DNA of 64,000 bases from an uncultured Porphyromonadaceae bacterium (GCA_947178215.1 CAMWXJ010000001.1:98300-162299), one strand, 5' to 3'; shown: positions 1 to 11,479, numbered from the stretch's first letter. Notes: generated from the letters alone by a model not told the origin. Numbers and translations: made by a program.

Positions 1-923
<923 letters not shown>

Positions 924-954
924 ACATATTCTGTGTAACGGATGTTGTGAGGGA

Positions 955-975
955 GGGAGCCGGGTTGCGGCTCCC
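955..975 (+). terminator. Hairpin downstream of ettA
   Basis: Perfect 8-bp inverted repeat (gggagccg / cggctccc) with a 5-nt loop, 32 bases after the ettA stop. No T-run follows, so it is a hairpin-type end signal at best. The rest of 924-1110 shows no gene or consensus promoter. Confidence 0.4.
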
Positions 976-1110
976 GTTCCGCTACAATCCGCCTCATAAA
1001 TGCAATTAGGAGTCAGGCGGTGCTTCTCCCCAAGTGATTAGGCTTCTACGTGATCGCTTGCCGCCACTCCGAATTGTATTTTTTTAATTCATCACCTGCT
1101 ATTTCGGTTT

Positions 1111-2370
1111 ATGAAACATTTACTGCTTATCGCGGTCATGCTTGCGGTGTGTATCTGTCCGCTTGCGGCGCAGACGCGAGCCGATGCTCCCGTCGACAGC
1201 ACCGCCGACTCCCACGGCACGGATTGGCAGGTGAGTCTGCTCACTTGTGCGCCGGGGGCCGTGTTCTATGAGCTCGAAGGACATTCCGGCCTGCGCATAC
1301 GCTCGGCTCAGCGAGGTGTCGACGAGGTCATCAACTGGGGCATTTTCGATTTCAACTCGCCGGGCTTCGTGTGGCGCTACGTCAAGGGCGACATGAACTA
1401 CCTCGCAGGTTCCGTCCCGGCACAATATTTCTCGCGTGAATACGAGCACGAAGGCCGCGCCGTGACCGAGCAGTTGCTCAATCTCACTCCCGAACAGGCG
1501 GAGAGGGTGGTGGCACTCGTGGTCGAGAATCTAAGGCCCGAAAACCGCGTGTATGCCTACAACTATGTGACCGACAACTGCTCGACGCGTCCGCTGTCGA
1601 TTATCGAGCGGGCTGTCGGTGATACGCTCGCGCTCGGCGCTCCGGGCGGCGATATGGCCGGCGTCGCTTCGTTCCGCGACGCCATGCGCTTCTATCACCG
1701 CAATTATCCCTGGTATCAGTTCGGCATAGACATTTGTCTCGGCTCGACGATAGACCGCGACGAGGCTCCGCGCGCCATGGCTTTCGCGCCGGTGGCGCTG
1801 TCGCGTATGATAGCAACAGCCACGCTGCCCGACGGCAGTCCGCTCGTGGCCGACACGACGATGTTTGTCGACGGTGACGCGGCGGGGCGGGGGAGCGGCC
1901 CTACTCCGTGGTATCTCACCCCGATGTTTTGGAGTATAGTGGTACTGCTTGTCACTCTCGCGGTCACTCTCTACGATGTGTCGGCCGGGCGTATGTCGCG
2001 CGGCTTTGATGTCGTGATGTTTACGGTCTTCGGTCTTGCAGGCTGCCTCGTAACATTCCTGTGGTTTTTCTCGGCCCACACCGCATCTTCACCCAACTGG
2101 CTGCTGCTATGGCTCAATCCGCTGTGTCTGCTTCCGCTCTTCATGGTGTGGACAAAAGGCTTGCGTCGTTTGCTTTTGTGGTGGCAAATTATTAATTTTG
2201 TGGCCTTAATAGGCTTGTGTGTCGTGTTTGTTGTCGGCATACAGGCATGTAACGGTGCATTTATCCCGCTGATTGTTAGCGATATGGTGCGCTCGCTATT
2301 CTTTATTTTCTACGTCAGATGCTTCAACCCCACAAGCCGGGTTCATCAACCCCTGCTTTACCGTCGGTGA
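1111..2370 (+). CDS. lnb: Lnb-type DUF4105 membrane protein, candidate lipoprotein N-acyltransferase
   Basis: 419 residues. A signal peptide (residues ~1-20, ending LAAQ) is followed by a DUF4105 domain (~30-260) and then about five hydrophobic segments from ~270 to the C-terminus. His58 in EGHSGLRI and Cys157 in the DNCSTRP motif are the likely thiol-type active-site pair. DUF4105 is the N-terminal periplasmic domain of Lnb, the enzyme reported to N-acylate lipoproteins in Bacteroides, which lack classical Lnt; the transmembrane tail seen here matches that architecture. Expected role: adding the third acyl chain to lipoproteins at the periplasmic face of the inner membrane. Its 3' end overlaps the next gene by 52 nt, implying co-expression. 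I chose the ATG directly preceding the signal peptide. Confident about the family; activity is inferred. Confidence 0.75.
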   Translation: MKHLLLIAVMLAVCICPLAAQTRADAPVDSTADSHGTDWQVSLLTCAPGAVFYELEGHSGLRIRSAQRGVDEVINWGIFDFNSPGFVWRYVKGDMNYLAGSVPAQYFSREYEHEGRAVTEQLLNLTPEQAERVVALVVENLRPENRVYAYNYVTDNCSTRPLSIIERAVGDTLALGAPGGDMAGVASFRDAMRFYHRNYPWYQFGIDICLGSTIDRDEAPRAMAFAPVALSRMIATATLPDGSPLVADTTMFVDGDAAGRGSGPTPWYLTPMFWSIVVLLVTLAVTLYDVSAGRMSRGFDVVMFTVFGLAGCLVTFLWFFSAHTASSPNWLLLWLNPLCLLPLFMVWTKGLRRLLLWWQIINFVALIGLCVVFVVGIQACNGAFIPLIVSDMVRSLFFIFYVRCFNPTSRVHQPLLYRR

Positions 2371-3977
2371 CTTCTTGCCGCATCATTTGCGCGTTGGTAG
2401 CTACGATGGCCTTCCTCGGAGGGTCGTCAAGGGCCTTCGCAGCTGAACCGCGTGCAGCTGTGCCGGCTTCGGAGCGGCCCAGTCTTGTCGTCGGCATACT
2501 CGTGGAGGGTCTTGACGAGGATATGCTTCGCCTGCTCGACGCGCAGCTGAGTCCGGGAGGCTTCAAACGCCTCATGAACGAGGGCGCCGTAGTTCAGGAA
2601 ATAGACTACGGCACGTCGCTTGACCCTGTGGCCGCCGCCGCAATGCTCTACACCGGCGCGCCCCCGTCGGTCAACGGCATCCCCGCCGCCTACGTCTACC
2701 AGCCCTCGCGTCACCGCTCACGCCCTATCCTTGCCGACTCGGCCCAGATGGGCAACTTTACCGCCGATATGCTTTCGCCTGCCGCGATTCATGTGTCGAC
2801 ACTCTCCGACGAGGTGCGTATCGACGGTAACGGCCCGACCCACGTCTACGCCCTTTCTGCCGACCCTGAGCGTTCAATCATCATGGCTGGCCATGCCGGC
2901 AACGGCGGCTACTGGATTGACGACATCAACGGCCGCTGGGCCTCCACCACCTATTACCGCGATCTGCCTCAGAGCATATCGCTGAGAAATTACAACGCGC
3001 CCCTCGAATCGCGCCTCGACACTATCTCGTGGCGCCCGCTGTTTGGCACGCTTGAAGGTTATCCCGACCTGACACCCGCCGTGCGTCAGGCCGGCTTCAA
3101 CTATAATTTCCCCCACAACACGCGCGACCGTTTCCGCTCGTTCAAGGTCTCGGCCAAGGGCAACGAAGAGATAACCGACATGGCTGCCGAGCTGATGCAC
3201 TATCAGATGCTCGGCCAGCACCAGGGCATTGACATGCTCTCGCTCGGCTACACGCTCGCGCCCTATACCTATACCGGCAACCCCAACCCGCGCGCCGAGA
3301 CACTCGACGCCTATCTGCGCCTCGACCGCGACATACAGCGTCTGTTACGCGTCATCGACAAGCGCCCCGGCACCGACCGCACCCTCGTGTTCGTCGCCGG
3401 GCTTCCCGCGCCGGTGTCGTCGCGTCCCGACGAGGAGCGCTGGCGCCTCCCCTCGGGCGAGTTCTCATCTCGCAAGGCCCGCTCGCTGCTCAACATGTAT
3501 CTCATGGCTCTCCATGGCAACGGAGAGTGGGTGAGCGGCTACCATGACCGTAATTTCTACCTCAACCATAAGCTCATAAAAGAGCAGAAGCTCGATATAC
3601 CGTCGGTGCGTGCCGAAGCGGCCCAGTTCCTTACCCGCATGAGCGGTGTGAGCAACGCCTACACCATCGACGACATCATGGCCGCCCGCGTCGGCGCCGA
3701 CCCGGCCGCCGTGCGACGCAACACTTCCGTCGAGCACACGGGCGACATCATCCTCGAAATAAATCCCGGCTGGACTGCTATCGATGACCTCGAAAACGGT
3801 CCGTCGCATTTCTCACGCATGGGCTCCTCGTCGAGCCCGCTCATAGTGTGGGGCGCCGGTGTGGCTCCGCAGCGCATCGTCGAGCCTGTCGACGCGCGTC
3901 GCATAGCGCCCACCGTGTCGCGACTGCTGCGTATACGTAGCCCCAATGCCGCGTCCCTCGGGCCGGTAAGGCTCTGA
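2319..3977 (+). CDS. Alkaline-phosphatase-superfamily protein, apparently catalytically degenerate
   Basis: 552 residues. A signal sequence at ~20-42 (ending AFAA) is followed by a type I phosphodiesterase / PafA-like alkaline phosphatase fold. Fold landmarks are readable: VVGILVEGLDEDML (~57-70), MLYTGAPPSVNGI (~109-121), AYLRLDRDIQRLLRVID and PLIVWGAGVAPQRI. At the places where active relatives carry metal ligands and the nucleophile, other residues stand: Glu63 for the first Asp; DPVAAAAMLYTG where a T-x-x-G-H motif is expected; TLAPYTYTG where D-x-x-G-H is expected; VAGLPAP where a DHG motif is expected; and SSSSPLIVW where a T-H-V-P motif is expected. I infer a secreted pseudoenzyme. It begins inside the preceding Lnb-like gene, so the two are probably co-translated; secA follows 86 nt later. 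The alignment is from memory of the family, not computed. Confidence 0.7.
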   Translation: MLQPHKPGSSTPALPSVTSCRIICALVATMAFLGGSSRAFAAEPRAAVPASERPSLVVGILVEGLDEDMLRLLDAQLSPGGFKRLMNEGAVVQEIDYGTSLDPVAAAAMLYTGAPPSVNGIPAAYVYQPSRHRSRPILADSAQMGNFTADMLSPAAIHVSTLSDEVRIDGNGPTHVYALSADPERSIIMAGHAGNGGYWIDDINGRWASTTYYRDLPQSISLRNYNAPLESRLDTISWRPLFGTLEGYPDLTPAVRQAGFNYNFPHNTRDRFRSFKVSAKGNEEITDMAAELMHYQMLGQHQGIDMLSLGYTLAPYTYTGNPNPRAETLDAYLRLDRDIQRLLRVIDKRPGTDRTLVFVAGLPAPVSSRPDEERWRLPSGEFSSRKARSLLNMYLMALHGNGEWVSGYHDRNFYLNHKLIKEQKLDIPSVRAEAAQFLTRMSGVSNAYTIDDIMAARVGADPAAVRRNTSVEHTGDIILEINPGWTAIDDLENGPSHFSRMGSSSSPLIVWGAGVAPQRIVEPVDARRIAPTVSRLLRIRSPNAASLGPVRL

Positions 3978-4063
3978 CCACCGTCGCGCGCTTTCCGCGG
4001 CCGCGACACTTCTTACTCAATTCCACACTATTTTTTATATAACACATTATCACCTCTATATAA

Positions 4064-7000
4064 ATGTCGCTTACTCAGTTTATAAGCAAGATATTCGGCA
4101 ACAAGTCGACTCGTGACCTCAAAGAAATTCAGCCCATCCTTGACCAGATAAAGGCCCTCGGCCCCAAAATGGAAGGGCTCACCAATGATGAACTCCGCGG
4201 CGTGATTACCGACGTCCGCGCCGACATCAAGCAGTCGACTGCCGCCGACCGGGAGGCTGTAGCCAATCTTCGTGTCGAGATAGAGAAGCTTCCCTTCGAC
4301 AAGCGTCAGCCCCTCTGGGACGACCTCGACCGTCACGAGAAGGCTATCATCGACACTATCGAGGATAAGCTCAACTATCATCTTCCCACCGTGTTCGCCG
4401 CCCTCAGAGAGACAGCATCGCGCTTCGCCCACACTCCCGACGGCACAATCACAGTGACAGCAACCCAGCTTGACCGCGACCTGGCCGCACAGGGACGGGA
4501 TTTTGTCACCATAGAGGACGACAAGGCCATATGGCGCAACACTTGGAAGGCCGGCGGCAATGACATGACATGGGATATGGTGCACTACGACGTGCAGCTC
4601 ATAGGCGGCATAGTGCTCCACCAGGGCAAGATTGCCGAAATGGCTACCGGTGAGGGTAAGACTCTCGTAGCAACTCTCCCCGTGTTCCTCCGCTCGCTTT
4701 CGGGACGCGGCGTGCATGTCGTCACTGTCAACGACTATCTCGCCAAGCGTGACTCCGAGTGGATGGGTCCGCTCTATATGTTCCACGGCTCCACTGTCGA
4801 CTGCATCGACAAGCATCAGCCCAACACTCCCTCGCGCCGTCAGGCCTACGAGTGCGACATCACTTTCGGCACCAATAACGAATTTGGCTTCGATTACCTC
4901 CGCGACAACATGGCCACCCGTCCGGGCGACCTTGTGCAGCGCAAGCACTATTACGCCATTGTCGACGAGGTCGACTCGGTGCTTATCGACGACGCTCGTA
5001 CCCCGCTCATCATCTCCGGCCCTGTCGCAAAGGGCGACGACCAGATGTTTGACAACTTCAAGGGCAATGTGGAGAAGGTGGTCAACGCACAGCGCCGCCT
5101 CGTCACCTCGCTTCTCGCCGAAGCCAAGGCAAAGATTCCCTCCGAGGATAAGGAGGTGCGCAAGGAAGGCGCTCTCGCCCTGTTCCGTGCGTTCAAGGGT
5201 CTGCCCAAGAACTCGGCTCTCATCAAATTTCTCTCGCAGGAGGGCATGAAGGGCCTGCTGCTCGAAACGGAGGCCTACTATCTCCAGGACAACGCCCGCG
5301 AGATGCCCAAGGCCACCGACCCGCTCTATTTCGTGATTGAGGAGAAGAACCGCACCGTGACCCTTACCGACAAGGGTGTCGACGAGCTTACCGGCTCATC
5401 TGACGACCCCCAGTTCTTCGTGCTTCCCAACATCGCCGCCCAGCTGTCGGAGACCGAACATATCGCCGACAAGGCCGAGCGTCAGGCCAAGAAAGACGAG
5501 CTCCTCGCCAACTATGCAGTCAAGGCCGAACGCGTTCACACCGTGACGCAGCTCCTCAAAGCCTATACCCTCTTCGACAAGGATGTAGAGTATGTAATCG
5601 ACAACGGCAAAATCAAAATTGTCGACGAGCAGACAGGCCGCATCATGGAGGGTCGCCGCTACTCCGACGGTCTGCACCAGGCTATCGAGGCCAAGGAAGG
5701 CGTGACCGTGGAGGCCGCAACACAGACTTTCGCTACAATCACGCTCCAGAACTACTTCCGCATGTATCATCGCCTCGCCGGCATGACCGGTACGGCCGAG
5801 ACAGAAGCCGGCGAGTTCTGGGACATCTATAAGCTCGATGTAGTTACCATCCCAACCAATCGTCCTATCGCGCGCCACGATATGTCTGACCGCGTCTACA
5901 AGACAAAGAAGGAGAAGTATGCCGCCGTCATTGACGAGATAGTGCGCCTCATAGGCGAAGGTCGCCCGGTGCTCGTCGGCACCACATCCGTTGAGATTTC
6001 CGAGCTTCTCTCGCGTATGCTCGACATGCGCCATATCCCCCACAACGTCCTCAACGCCAAGCTTCATCAGAAGGAGGCCGACATCGTGGCTCTCGCCGGT
6101 AAAAAGGGCACCGTGACAATCGCCACCAACATGGCGGGCCGCGGTACCGACATCAAGCTCCCTGCCGAGGTCAAAGAAGCCGGCGGTCTGGCTATCATAG
6201 GCACGGAGCGTCACGAGAGCCGTCGCGTCGACCGTCAGCTCCGTGGCCGTGCGGGCCGTCAGGGCGATCCCGGCTCGTCGGTGTTCTATGTTTCATTCGA
6301 GGATACACTGATGCGCAACTTTGCCTCTGACAAGGTAGTGAAGCTGCTCGACCGCATGGGCATGAAAGACGGCGAGGTAATCGAGTCGCCCATGGTGACA
6401 AAGAGCATCGAGAAGGCTCAGAAGCGTGTCGAGGAGAACAACTTCGGCATCCGCAAGCACCTCCTCGAATACGATGACGTGATGAACAAGCAGCGCACAT
6501 ACATCTATTCGCGCCGCCGTCACGCGCTCATGGGCGAGCGTATCGGCATCGACATCGCCAACATGACCTACGACGTCATCGAGAACATAGTCAACAACTA
6601 CAACGGCGCTGCTGACTACGCCGATTTCAGCCTTGAACTCTTCAAGGTACTCGGAATCGAATCGCCGCTCACCGAGGAGGAGTTCCGCAGCAAGAGTAAG
6701 GAGGACATCATCGAGGAGGTTCACGCCGCAGCCGTCGAGGCTTTTGACCGCAAGAGTCAGCGCATCATCGACATGGCCATGCCCGTAATCACCCGCGTGG
6801 TGACCGAGGACCATTACGAAGGCCGCATCATGGTGCCCCTGACCGACGGCAAGCGCGTATATCAGATTATCGTCAGCGCCAAGGACGCCTACGATACCGG
6901 CTGCCGCTCGATTGTCAAGGAGTGGCACCAGAACGTGGTGCTCCACTCAATTGACGAGCTTTGGAAAGAACACCTCCGTCAGCTCGACGAGCTGCGCCAG

Positions 7001-7495
7001 AGCGTTCGCAACGCATCGTATGAGCAGAAAGACCCGCTCGTGATTTATAAGGTGGAGTCGTTCCACCTCTTCGAGCAGATGCTCAACGAGCTCAACGTGA
7101 AAGCAATATCCACACTTATGCGCGGCCAGATATATGTGCCTCAGCAGCCGGCCGCTCCTCAACCTCAGCCAGCTCCGGCGCAGCAGCCTCAGGCTCCTGA
7201 AGCCGAGGACGAGCAGTCAGCTCCCGAAGCTGCTCCGGAACCCGCTCCCGCCCCCAAGCCTCAGCCCAAGGTGGAGCGCGCCATGCCTGAGCGTCCCGCT
7301 GCGCAGGACCCCAACCTGCGCGAGTCGAAAGAATCGTTCCCCGGCGAGGCTGCCCAGCGCGCCGCCGCTTCCGCCTCACAGGGCGGTCCGAGTAAGACCA
7401 TGCCTATCAAAGCGGCTCCGCGTATAGGTCGCAACGATCTATGCCCCTGCGGCTCCGGCAAGAAATACAAGAACTGCCACGGTCGCGGACTCTGA
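4064..7495 (+). CDS. secA: Preprotein translocase ATPase SecA
   Basis: 1143 residues, long as in other Bacteroidota SecA proteins (about 900 in E. coli). Seen in order: Walker A MATGEGKT (~193-200), [19 protein letters not shown] (~300), the pre-protein cross-linking insert, a second helicase lobe with [12 protein letters not shown] and [10 protein letters not shown], helical wing and scaffold regions, a Pro/Ala/Gln-rich linker (~1025-1090), and a C-terminal zinc-binding SEC-C motif ([14 protein letters not shown], ~1126 onward). It drives ATP-dependent export of unfolded proteins through SecYEG. The metal-binding tail normally contacts SecB or ribosomes. It lies downstream of two envelope-protein genes and upstream of a coiled-coil membrane protein. 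The assignment is certain. Confidence 0.98.
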   Translation: MSLTQFISKIFGNKSTRDLKEIQPILDQIKALGPKMEGLTNDELRGVITDVRADIKQSTAADREAVANLRVEIEKLPFDKRQPLWDDLDRHEKAIIDTIEDKLNYHLPTVFAALRETASRFAHTPDGTITVTATQLDRDLAAQGRDFVTIEDDKAIWRNTWKAGGNDMTWDMVHYDVQLIGGIVLHQGKIAEMATGEGKTLVATLPVFLRSLSGRGVHVVTVNDYLAKRDSEWMGPLYMFHGSTVDCIDKHQPNTPSRRQAYECDITFGTNNEFGFDYLRDNMATRPGDLVQRKHYYAIVDEVDSVLIDDARTPLIISGPVAKGDDQMFDNFKGNVEKVVNAQRRLVTSLLAEAKAKIPSEDKEVRKEGALALFRAFKGLPKNSALIKFLSQEGMKGLLLETEAYYLQDNAREMPKATDPLYFVIEEKNRTVTLTDKGVDELTGSSDDPQFFVLPNIAAQLSETEHIADKAERQAKKDELLANYAVKAERVHTVTQLLKAYTLFDKDVEYVIDNGKIKIVDEQTGRIMEGRRYSDGLHQAIEAKEGVTVEAATQTFATITLQNYFRMYHRLAGMTGTAETEAGEFWDIYKLDVVTIPTNRPIARHDMSDRVYKTKKEKYAAVIDEIVRLIGEGRPVLVGTTSVEISELLSRMLDMRHIPHNVLNAKLHQKEADIVALAGKKGTVTIATNMAGRGTDIKLPAEVKEAGGLAIIGTERHESRRVDRQLRGRAGRQGDPGSSVFYVSFEDTLMRNFASDKVVKLLDRMGMKDGEVIESPMVTKSIEKAQKRVEENNFGIRKHLLEYDDVMNKQRTYIYSRRRHALMGERIGIDIANMTYDVIENIVNNYNGAADYADFSLELFKVLGIESPLTEEEFRSKSKEDIIEEVHAAAVEAFDRKSQRIIDMAMPVITRVVTEDHYEGRIMVPLTDGKRVYQIIVSAKDAYDTGCRSIVKEWHQNVVLHSIDELWKEHLRQLDELRQSVRNASYEQKDPLVIYKVESFHLFEQMLNELNVKAISTLMRGQIYVPQQPAAPQPQPAPAQQPQAPEAEDEQSAPEAAPEPAPAPKPQPKVERAMPERPAAQDPNLRESKESFPGEAAQRAAASASQGGPSKTMPIKAAPRIGRNDLCPCGSGKKYKNCHGRGL

Positions 7496-7526
7496 ACCAT
7501 GTAAACGACTAATCGATTTATAACCG

Positions 7527-8438
7527 ATGAAGAAGAAAATGACCCCGATGATGTGGGGAGCCGCCGCTTTGGTGGCTCTCCTGCTCATCGCTGTAGGTAT
7601 CAGCGTATGGCAGATGACCAGCCTGAAAATGCAGGTTGACGAAGCGCGTGCCACCAATGAACAGCTTCAACTTACCAACGAACAACTGTCGCTCTCAAAC
7701 GAGTTTGATGCAATCAACTCGCAGTTCGCCCAGTACGAGGATCAGGCCAATCTCATGGCCAATGACACAATCATGGCCAAGTATGCCGCGGCGAAAAACA
7801 AGATTGAGGAGTTGCTCAAAGAGCTCAACTCGCAGAAAGCCAAGAGCAGCGCCCAGATAAAGAAGCTTAAAGACGAGGTGTCGACGCTACGCGCCTTGCT
7901 CCGGCACTACATCGCGCAGGTCGACTCGCTCGGCAAGGAAAACGCCGCTCTCCGCGACGAGAACTCGCAGATACGCAACCGTAACCAGCAGCTCGCCTCG
8001 CAGGTGTCGAGTGTGGAGCGCGAGAACAAGAACCTGTCGCAGCGCATGACCCTCGCCGAAAAGCTTAATGTGACCGGCGTGACGCTCACCGCGCTTAAAG
8101 GCAACGGCAAGACCGAGAAAAACGTCACCAAGGCCAAGCAGTTGATGGTGTCGTTTACCATACCTCAGAACAACTCCACCCCCGTGGGCACAAAGACGGT
8201 ATATCTCCGTCTCACCGGTCCCGAGGGCTCGCTTCTCGGCGGCGCCGGTTCTTTCAACTTCGAGGGAGCGTCGGTGCCGTATACCGAAAAGATAAGCTTC
8301 GACTACGGCGGCGAGGAAATAGGCGGCCTCAAAATCTACTGGAACGTGAACACCGCCCTCAGCCCCGGTGACTACACCGTAGAGCTTTTTGCCGACAACT
8401 ATCGCCTTGCTTCGCGCCACTTCACCTTAAAGAAATAA
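7527..8438 (+). CDS. Membrane-anchored coiled-coil protein of unknown function
   Basis: 303 residues. One N-terminal transmembrane segment (~9-30) is followed by a long heptad-rich region (~35-190; many Gln, Glu, Lys and Asn, with repeated EQLQLTNEQL-like patterns). A compact, predominantly beta C-terminal domain (~195-303) starts near NVTGVTLTALKGNGKTEKN and ends in a Tyr/Phe-rich strand pattern. The topology suggests an inner-membrane anchor with a periplasmic stalk and head. The protein resembles Bacteroidales proteins often labelled as SMC-like or chromosome-partitioning only because of the coiled coil; I do not support that function. It lies 31 nt after secA and 13 nt before the MgtC-family gene, so it is probably co-transcribed. 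Confidence 0.7.
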   Translation: MKKKMTPMMWGAAALVALLLIAVGISVWQMTSLKMQVDEARATNEQLQLTNEQLSLSNEFDAINSQFAQYEDQANLMANDTIMAKYAAAKNKIEELLKELNSQKAKSSAQIKKLKDEVSTLRALLRHYIAQVDSLGKENAALRDENSQIRNRNQQLASQVSSVERENKNLSQRMTLAEKLNVTGVTLTALKGNGKTEKNVTKAKQLMVSFTIPQNNSTPVGTKTVYLRLTGPEGSLLGGAGSFNFEGASVPYTEKISFDYGGEEIGGLKIYWNVNTALSPGDYTVELFADNYRLASRHFTLKK

Positions 8439-8451
8439 TCTCGCATCTCAG

Positions 8452-9171
8452 ATGTTTCAGGCCTTTCTCGACGAAATCAACGGCATTGAAATCACCACCA
8501 CATCGGCGGTGACAAGGCTCGCACTGAGCCTTATGCTGGGGAGCTTCGTCGGGATGGAGCGAAAGCGCAAGGGGCAGATTGCCGGCATACGCACTTTCGC
8601 TCTCATATCCATGGGCGCCACTCTCGCCATGATTCTCTCCATATACGTTCCGCAGGAGTATATGGGGCTGAAAAACGGCGACCCGGGCCGAATAGCCGCG
8701 CAGGTCATCACCGGCATAGGCTTTCTCGGCGCCGGCGCAATCATTCAGATGAAAGGATCTGTGCGCGGCCTGACCACCGCGGCCGGCATCTGGATGGTGG
8801 CCACCATAGGTATGACCGTGGGACTCGGCATGTATGTCGTGGCTTTCGTCGCCACGGCGCTCATACTGTTTATCCTAGTCATTCTGGAACGTATCGAACA
8901 GCGGGTGCATGTAGGCTCCGAGACTCGTATCATCCGAATACGTGTCAGCGACATTCTCAGCGACATCAACGACTACCGCGGAGTGCTCGCCGAGCGGCAT
9001 ATCCATGTGGTTAACGTGTTTGTCGACTACGACTATACAGAGCCGTCGACGCGTCTCAATCTTGTGGTGCTCATCCCCACGGTCACCGACTACGTGAGTC
9101 TCTTCGCACGGTTGCGCGAGCTCCACGGCTCGACCACTTCTATCACTCTTTCCAGCCAGACCAATATCTGA
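8452..9171 (+). CDS. MgtC/SapB family membrane protein
   Basis: 239 residues. The N-terminal ~145 residues carry about five hydrophobic helices with the family signatures RLALSLMLGSFVGMERKRKG, GIRTFALISMGATLAM and GIGFLGAGAIIQMKG. A soluble ACT-like C-terminal domain of ~80 residues follows (from about RVHVGSE). MgtC proteins in pathogens act in Mg2+ limitation and inhibit the F1Fo ATP synthase; for this environmental-type SapB homologue the substrate or partner is unknown. It sits 13 nt after the coiled-coil gene and 13 nt before a cation antiporter, which fits an ion-homeostasis role. The family call is strong, the function open. Confidence 0.88.
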   Translation: MFQAFLDEINGIEITTTSAVTRLALSLMLGSFVGMERKRKGQIAGIRTFALISMGATLAMILSIYVPQEYMGLKNGDPGRIAAQVITGIGFLGAGAIIQMKGSVRGLTTAAGIWMVATIGMTVGLGMYVVAFVATALILFILVILERIEQRVHVGSETRIIRIRVSDILSDINDYRGVLAERHIHVVNVFVDYDYTEPSTRLNLVVLIPTVTDYVSLFARLRELHGSTTSITLSSQTNI

Positions 9172-9184
9172 TATTTGACATCTT

Positions 9185-11428
9185 ATGATTCTCGCCTCTG
9201 CCTCAGCTGCCGGTTTTGATATCGAGGGCCTTATCTCCGACCTCGCCTTCATCCTCATACTCGGAGGCCTGACCACCCTTCTGTTCAAGTGGCTCAAGCA
9301 GCCGGTTGTGCTGGGCTATATTGTGGCCGGTTTTCTTGCGTCGCCCAACTTCACTTACCTGCCGTCGGTAACCACCGAAGCCAATATCGACTTCTGGGCC
9401 GAGCTGGGCATAGTGATTCTGCTCTTTTCGCTCGGACTGGAATTTTCGTTCCGCAAGCTGCTCAATGCCGGCGGGTCGGCCATAGTCACAGCCACGCTCA
9501 ATATCATAGGCATGATTGCCATCGGTTTCCTGATAGGCCATGCCATGAATTTCACGACGGTCAACTCCATCTTCCTCGGCTGCATGATTTCGATGGCCTC
9601 GACCACCATCATAATCAAGGCGCTCAACGACCTCGGGCTTCAGCACAGGCGATTTGCCCCGCTTGTGTTTGCAGTGCTTGTAGTGGAGGATCTGTTTGCC
9701 GTTGTCATGATGGTGGTACTGTCGTCGATAGCCATAAACAACACAGTGGAGGGTGGCGAGCTGTTGCTCTCGATCTCCAAACTCGGCTTTTTCCTCATCA
9801 TCTGGTTTCTCGTGGGCGTCTTCGTGCTGCCCTCGGCGCTCAACACCGCCCGTCGCTACCTCAACGACGAGACTCTGCTCATCGTGTCGCTCGGACTCTG
9901 CTTCGGCATGGCCGTGTTCTCGGTCTACTGCGGTTTCTCACTTGCCCTTGGAGCCTTTGTCATGGGCTCGATACTGGCGGGCACAAGCTTCGCCGAACGT
10001 ATAGAGCATCTCGTCACTCCGGTAAAAGACCTTTTTGGCTCGGTGTTCTTCATCTCGGTGGGCATGATGGTTAATCCGTCGGTGCTTGTCGAATACTGGG
10101 GCCCGATACTGATCATCTCGTTGGCCGTGATTGTAGGCTCGTTCATCTTCGGCTCACTCGGTATGCTTCTCACCGGCCAGTCGCTCAAAGTGTCTATCGA
10201 GTGCGGCATGTCGCTTACCCAGATAGGCGAGTTCTCGTTTATTATCGCCACGCTCGGCATGAGTCTCGGCGTGCTCAATGCCGATCTTTACCCAATCATC
10301 GTGGCGGTGTCGGTGCTCACTACTTTCACTACACCCTATTTCATACGTCTTGCCGACCCGGCCAACCGGCTCGTTGAGAAGTTGCTTCCCCGAAGCCTGC
10401 ACTTCCTCATCGACCGCTACTCGAAGCAGGCCCAGGAGGAAAGCGAGACCTCCGTACTGTGGCGCACTGTGTTAAAGCGCTATATCTGGCGCATACTGCT
10501 TTATTCCGCCGTGCTTGCAAGCATAGTTATGGTGTCGCTCCAATGGCTCCTTCCGTGGCTCATGAACGTGATGCCTGTCTGGTACCGCACGGTATGCGCC
10601 CTCGTCACGCTGATTATAATGGCTCCGTTCATGCTCGCGCTGTCGCTGCCCGCCTCCAAAGCCACTGAGCGCAACCGCCTCGTGGCCGCCAACGCACGTT
10701 TCGACGTGCCGCTGATAGTGATGAGCATCTTCCGTCTGCTTCTTGCCCTCGGCTTCCTTGTCTATTTCCTCGTGAGTCTCTACAACACTGCTATCGGCCT
10801 GCTTGCAGGTGTAGCTATCTTTTTATGCATACTGCTCACGTTCAGCAACCGTGTGCGCCGGCGCATGCGCCGCATAGAAAACCAGTTTCTCAACAACCTC
10901 AACGAGCGCGAACTGCGTCGCAGTGGCCGCAACAACAACCTCGTGAGTAACATTCACCTCGCTTTCATGACGGTGAGCTACGGCTGTCCTTTTGTGGGCG
11001 AACGCCTTGCCGACTCACAGCTTCGCGCACTCTACGGCGCCAACATCGCAACAATCCAGCGCGGAGCCACTGTAATCCCCGTCCCCGGTGGCGACACGCG
11101 AATCTTCCCGGGCGACATACTCGGCGTCACCGGCACCGACGAAGAGATACAGGCGCTGCTCCCGCTTGTCGAGGCCCCTGTGCCCGACGCACCTGAGGGT
11201 GCTTCGCGCCCCGACGAATATAAGCTCACGTCGGTACAGCTTTCCGACACCTCGCCGCTGCTCGGACTCACTGTCGCCTCGTCGGGACTGCGCGACACCT
11301 ACAAGGCACTGCTTGTGTCGATAGCCCGCGGCGATGACTTCATCCAGCCCGATGCCGACACTGTGTTTGAGCCACACGACATACTCTGGCTCGTAGGCTC
11401 CTCCGACAAGCTTGCAGCCATAAAATAG
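9185..11428 (+). CDS. Kef-type monovalent cation:proton antiporter (CPA2) with RCK_C domains
   Basis: 747 residues. An N-terminal Na+/H+ exchanger domain (~10-400) has about 12 helices, with the family pattern ELGIVILLFSLGLEFSFRKL and the conserved KALNDLGLQ and VLVVEDLFAVVMM stretches. A second hydrophobic block (~430-565) adds roughly four helices. The cytoplasmic tail contains two TrkA-C/RCK_C-like modules (around 605-665 and 680-747, each ending in a DILxxxG-type strand). CPA2 proteins exchange K+ or Na+ for H+ and use RCK domains to sense ligands. A full KTN/RCK_N Rossmann domain is not evident, so gating probably differs from E. coli KefC. It is 13 nt after the MgtC-like gene; guaA follows. 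Confidence 0.88.
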   Translation: MILASASAAGFDIEGLISDLAFILILGGLTTLLFKWLKQPVVLGYIVAGFLASPNFTYLPSVTTEANIDFWAELGIVILLFSLGLEFSFRKLLNAGGSAIVTATLNIIGMIAIGFLIGHAMNFTTVNSIFLGCMISMASTTIIIKALNDLGLQHRRFAPLVFAVLVVEDLFAVVMMVVLSSIAINNTVEGGELLLSISKLGFFLIIWFLVGVFVLPSALNTARRYLNDETLLIVSLGLCFGMAVFSVYCGFSLALGAFVMGSILAGTSFAERIEHLVTPVKDLFGSVFFISVGMMVNPSVLVEYWGPILIISLAVIVGSFIFGSLGMLLTGQSLKVSIECGMSLTQIGEFSFIIATLGMSLGVLNADLYPIIVAVSVLTTFTTPYFIRLADPANRLVEKLLPRSLHFLIDRYSKQAQEESETSVLWRTVLKRYIWRILLYSAVLASIVMVSLQWLLPWLMNVMPVWYRTVCALVTLIIMAPFMLALSLPASKATERNRLVAANARFDVPLIVMSIFRLLLALGFLVYFLVSLYNTAIGLLAGVAIFLCILLTFSNRVRRRMRRIENQFLNNLNERELRRSGRNNNLVSNIHLAFMTVSYGCPFVGERLADSQLRALYGANIATIQRGATVIPVPGGDTRIFPGDILGVTGTDEEIQALLPLVEAPVPDAPEGASRPDEYKLTSVQLSDTSPLLGLTVASSGLRDTYKALLVSIARGDDFIQPDADTVFEPHDILWLVGSSDKLAAIK

Positions 11429-11479
11429 ACATTCTCACCTCCACAATCATTTGATTCCATTCCAATCCACATTATATCA

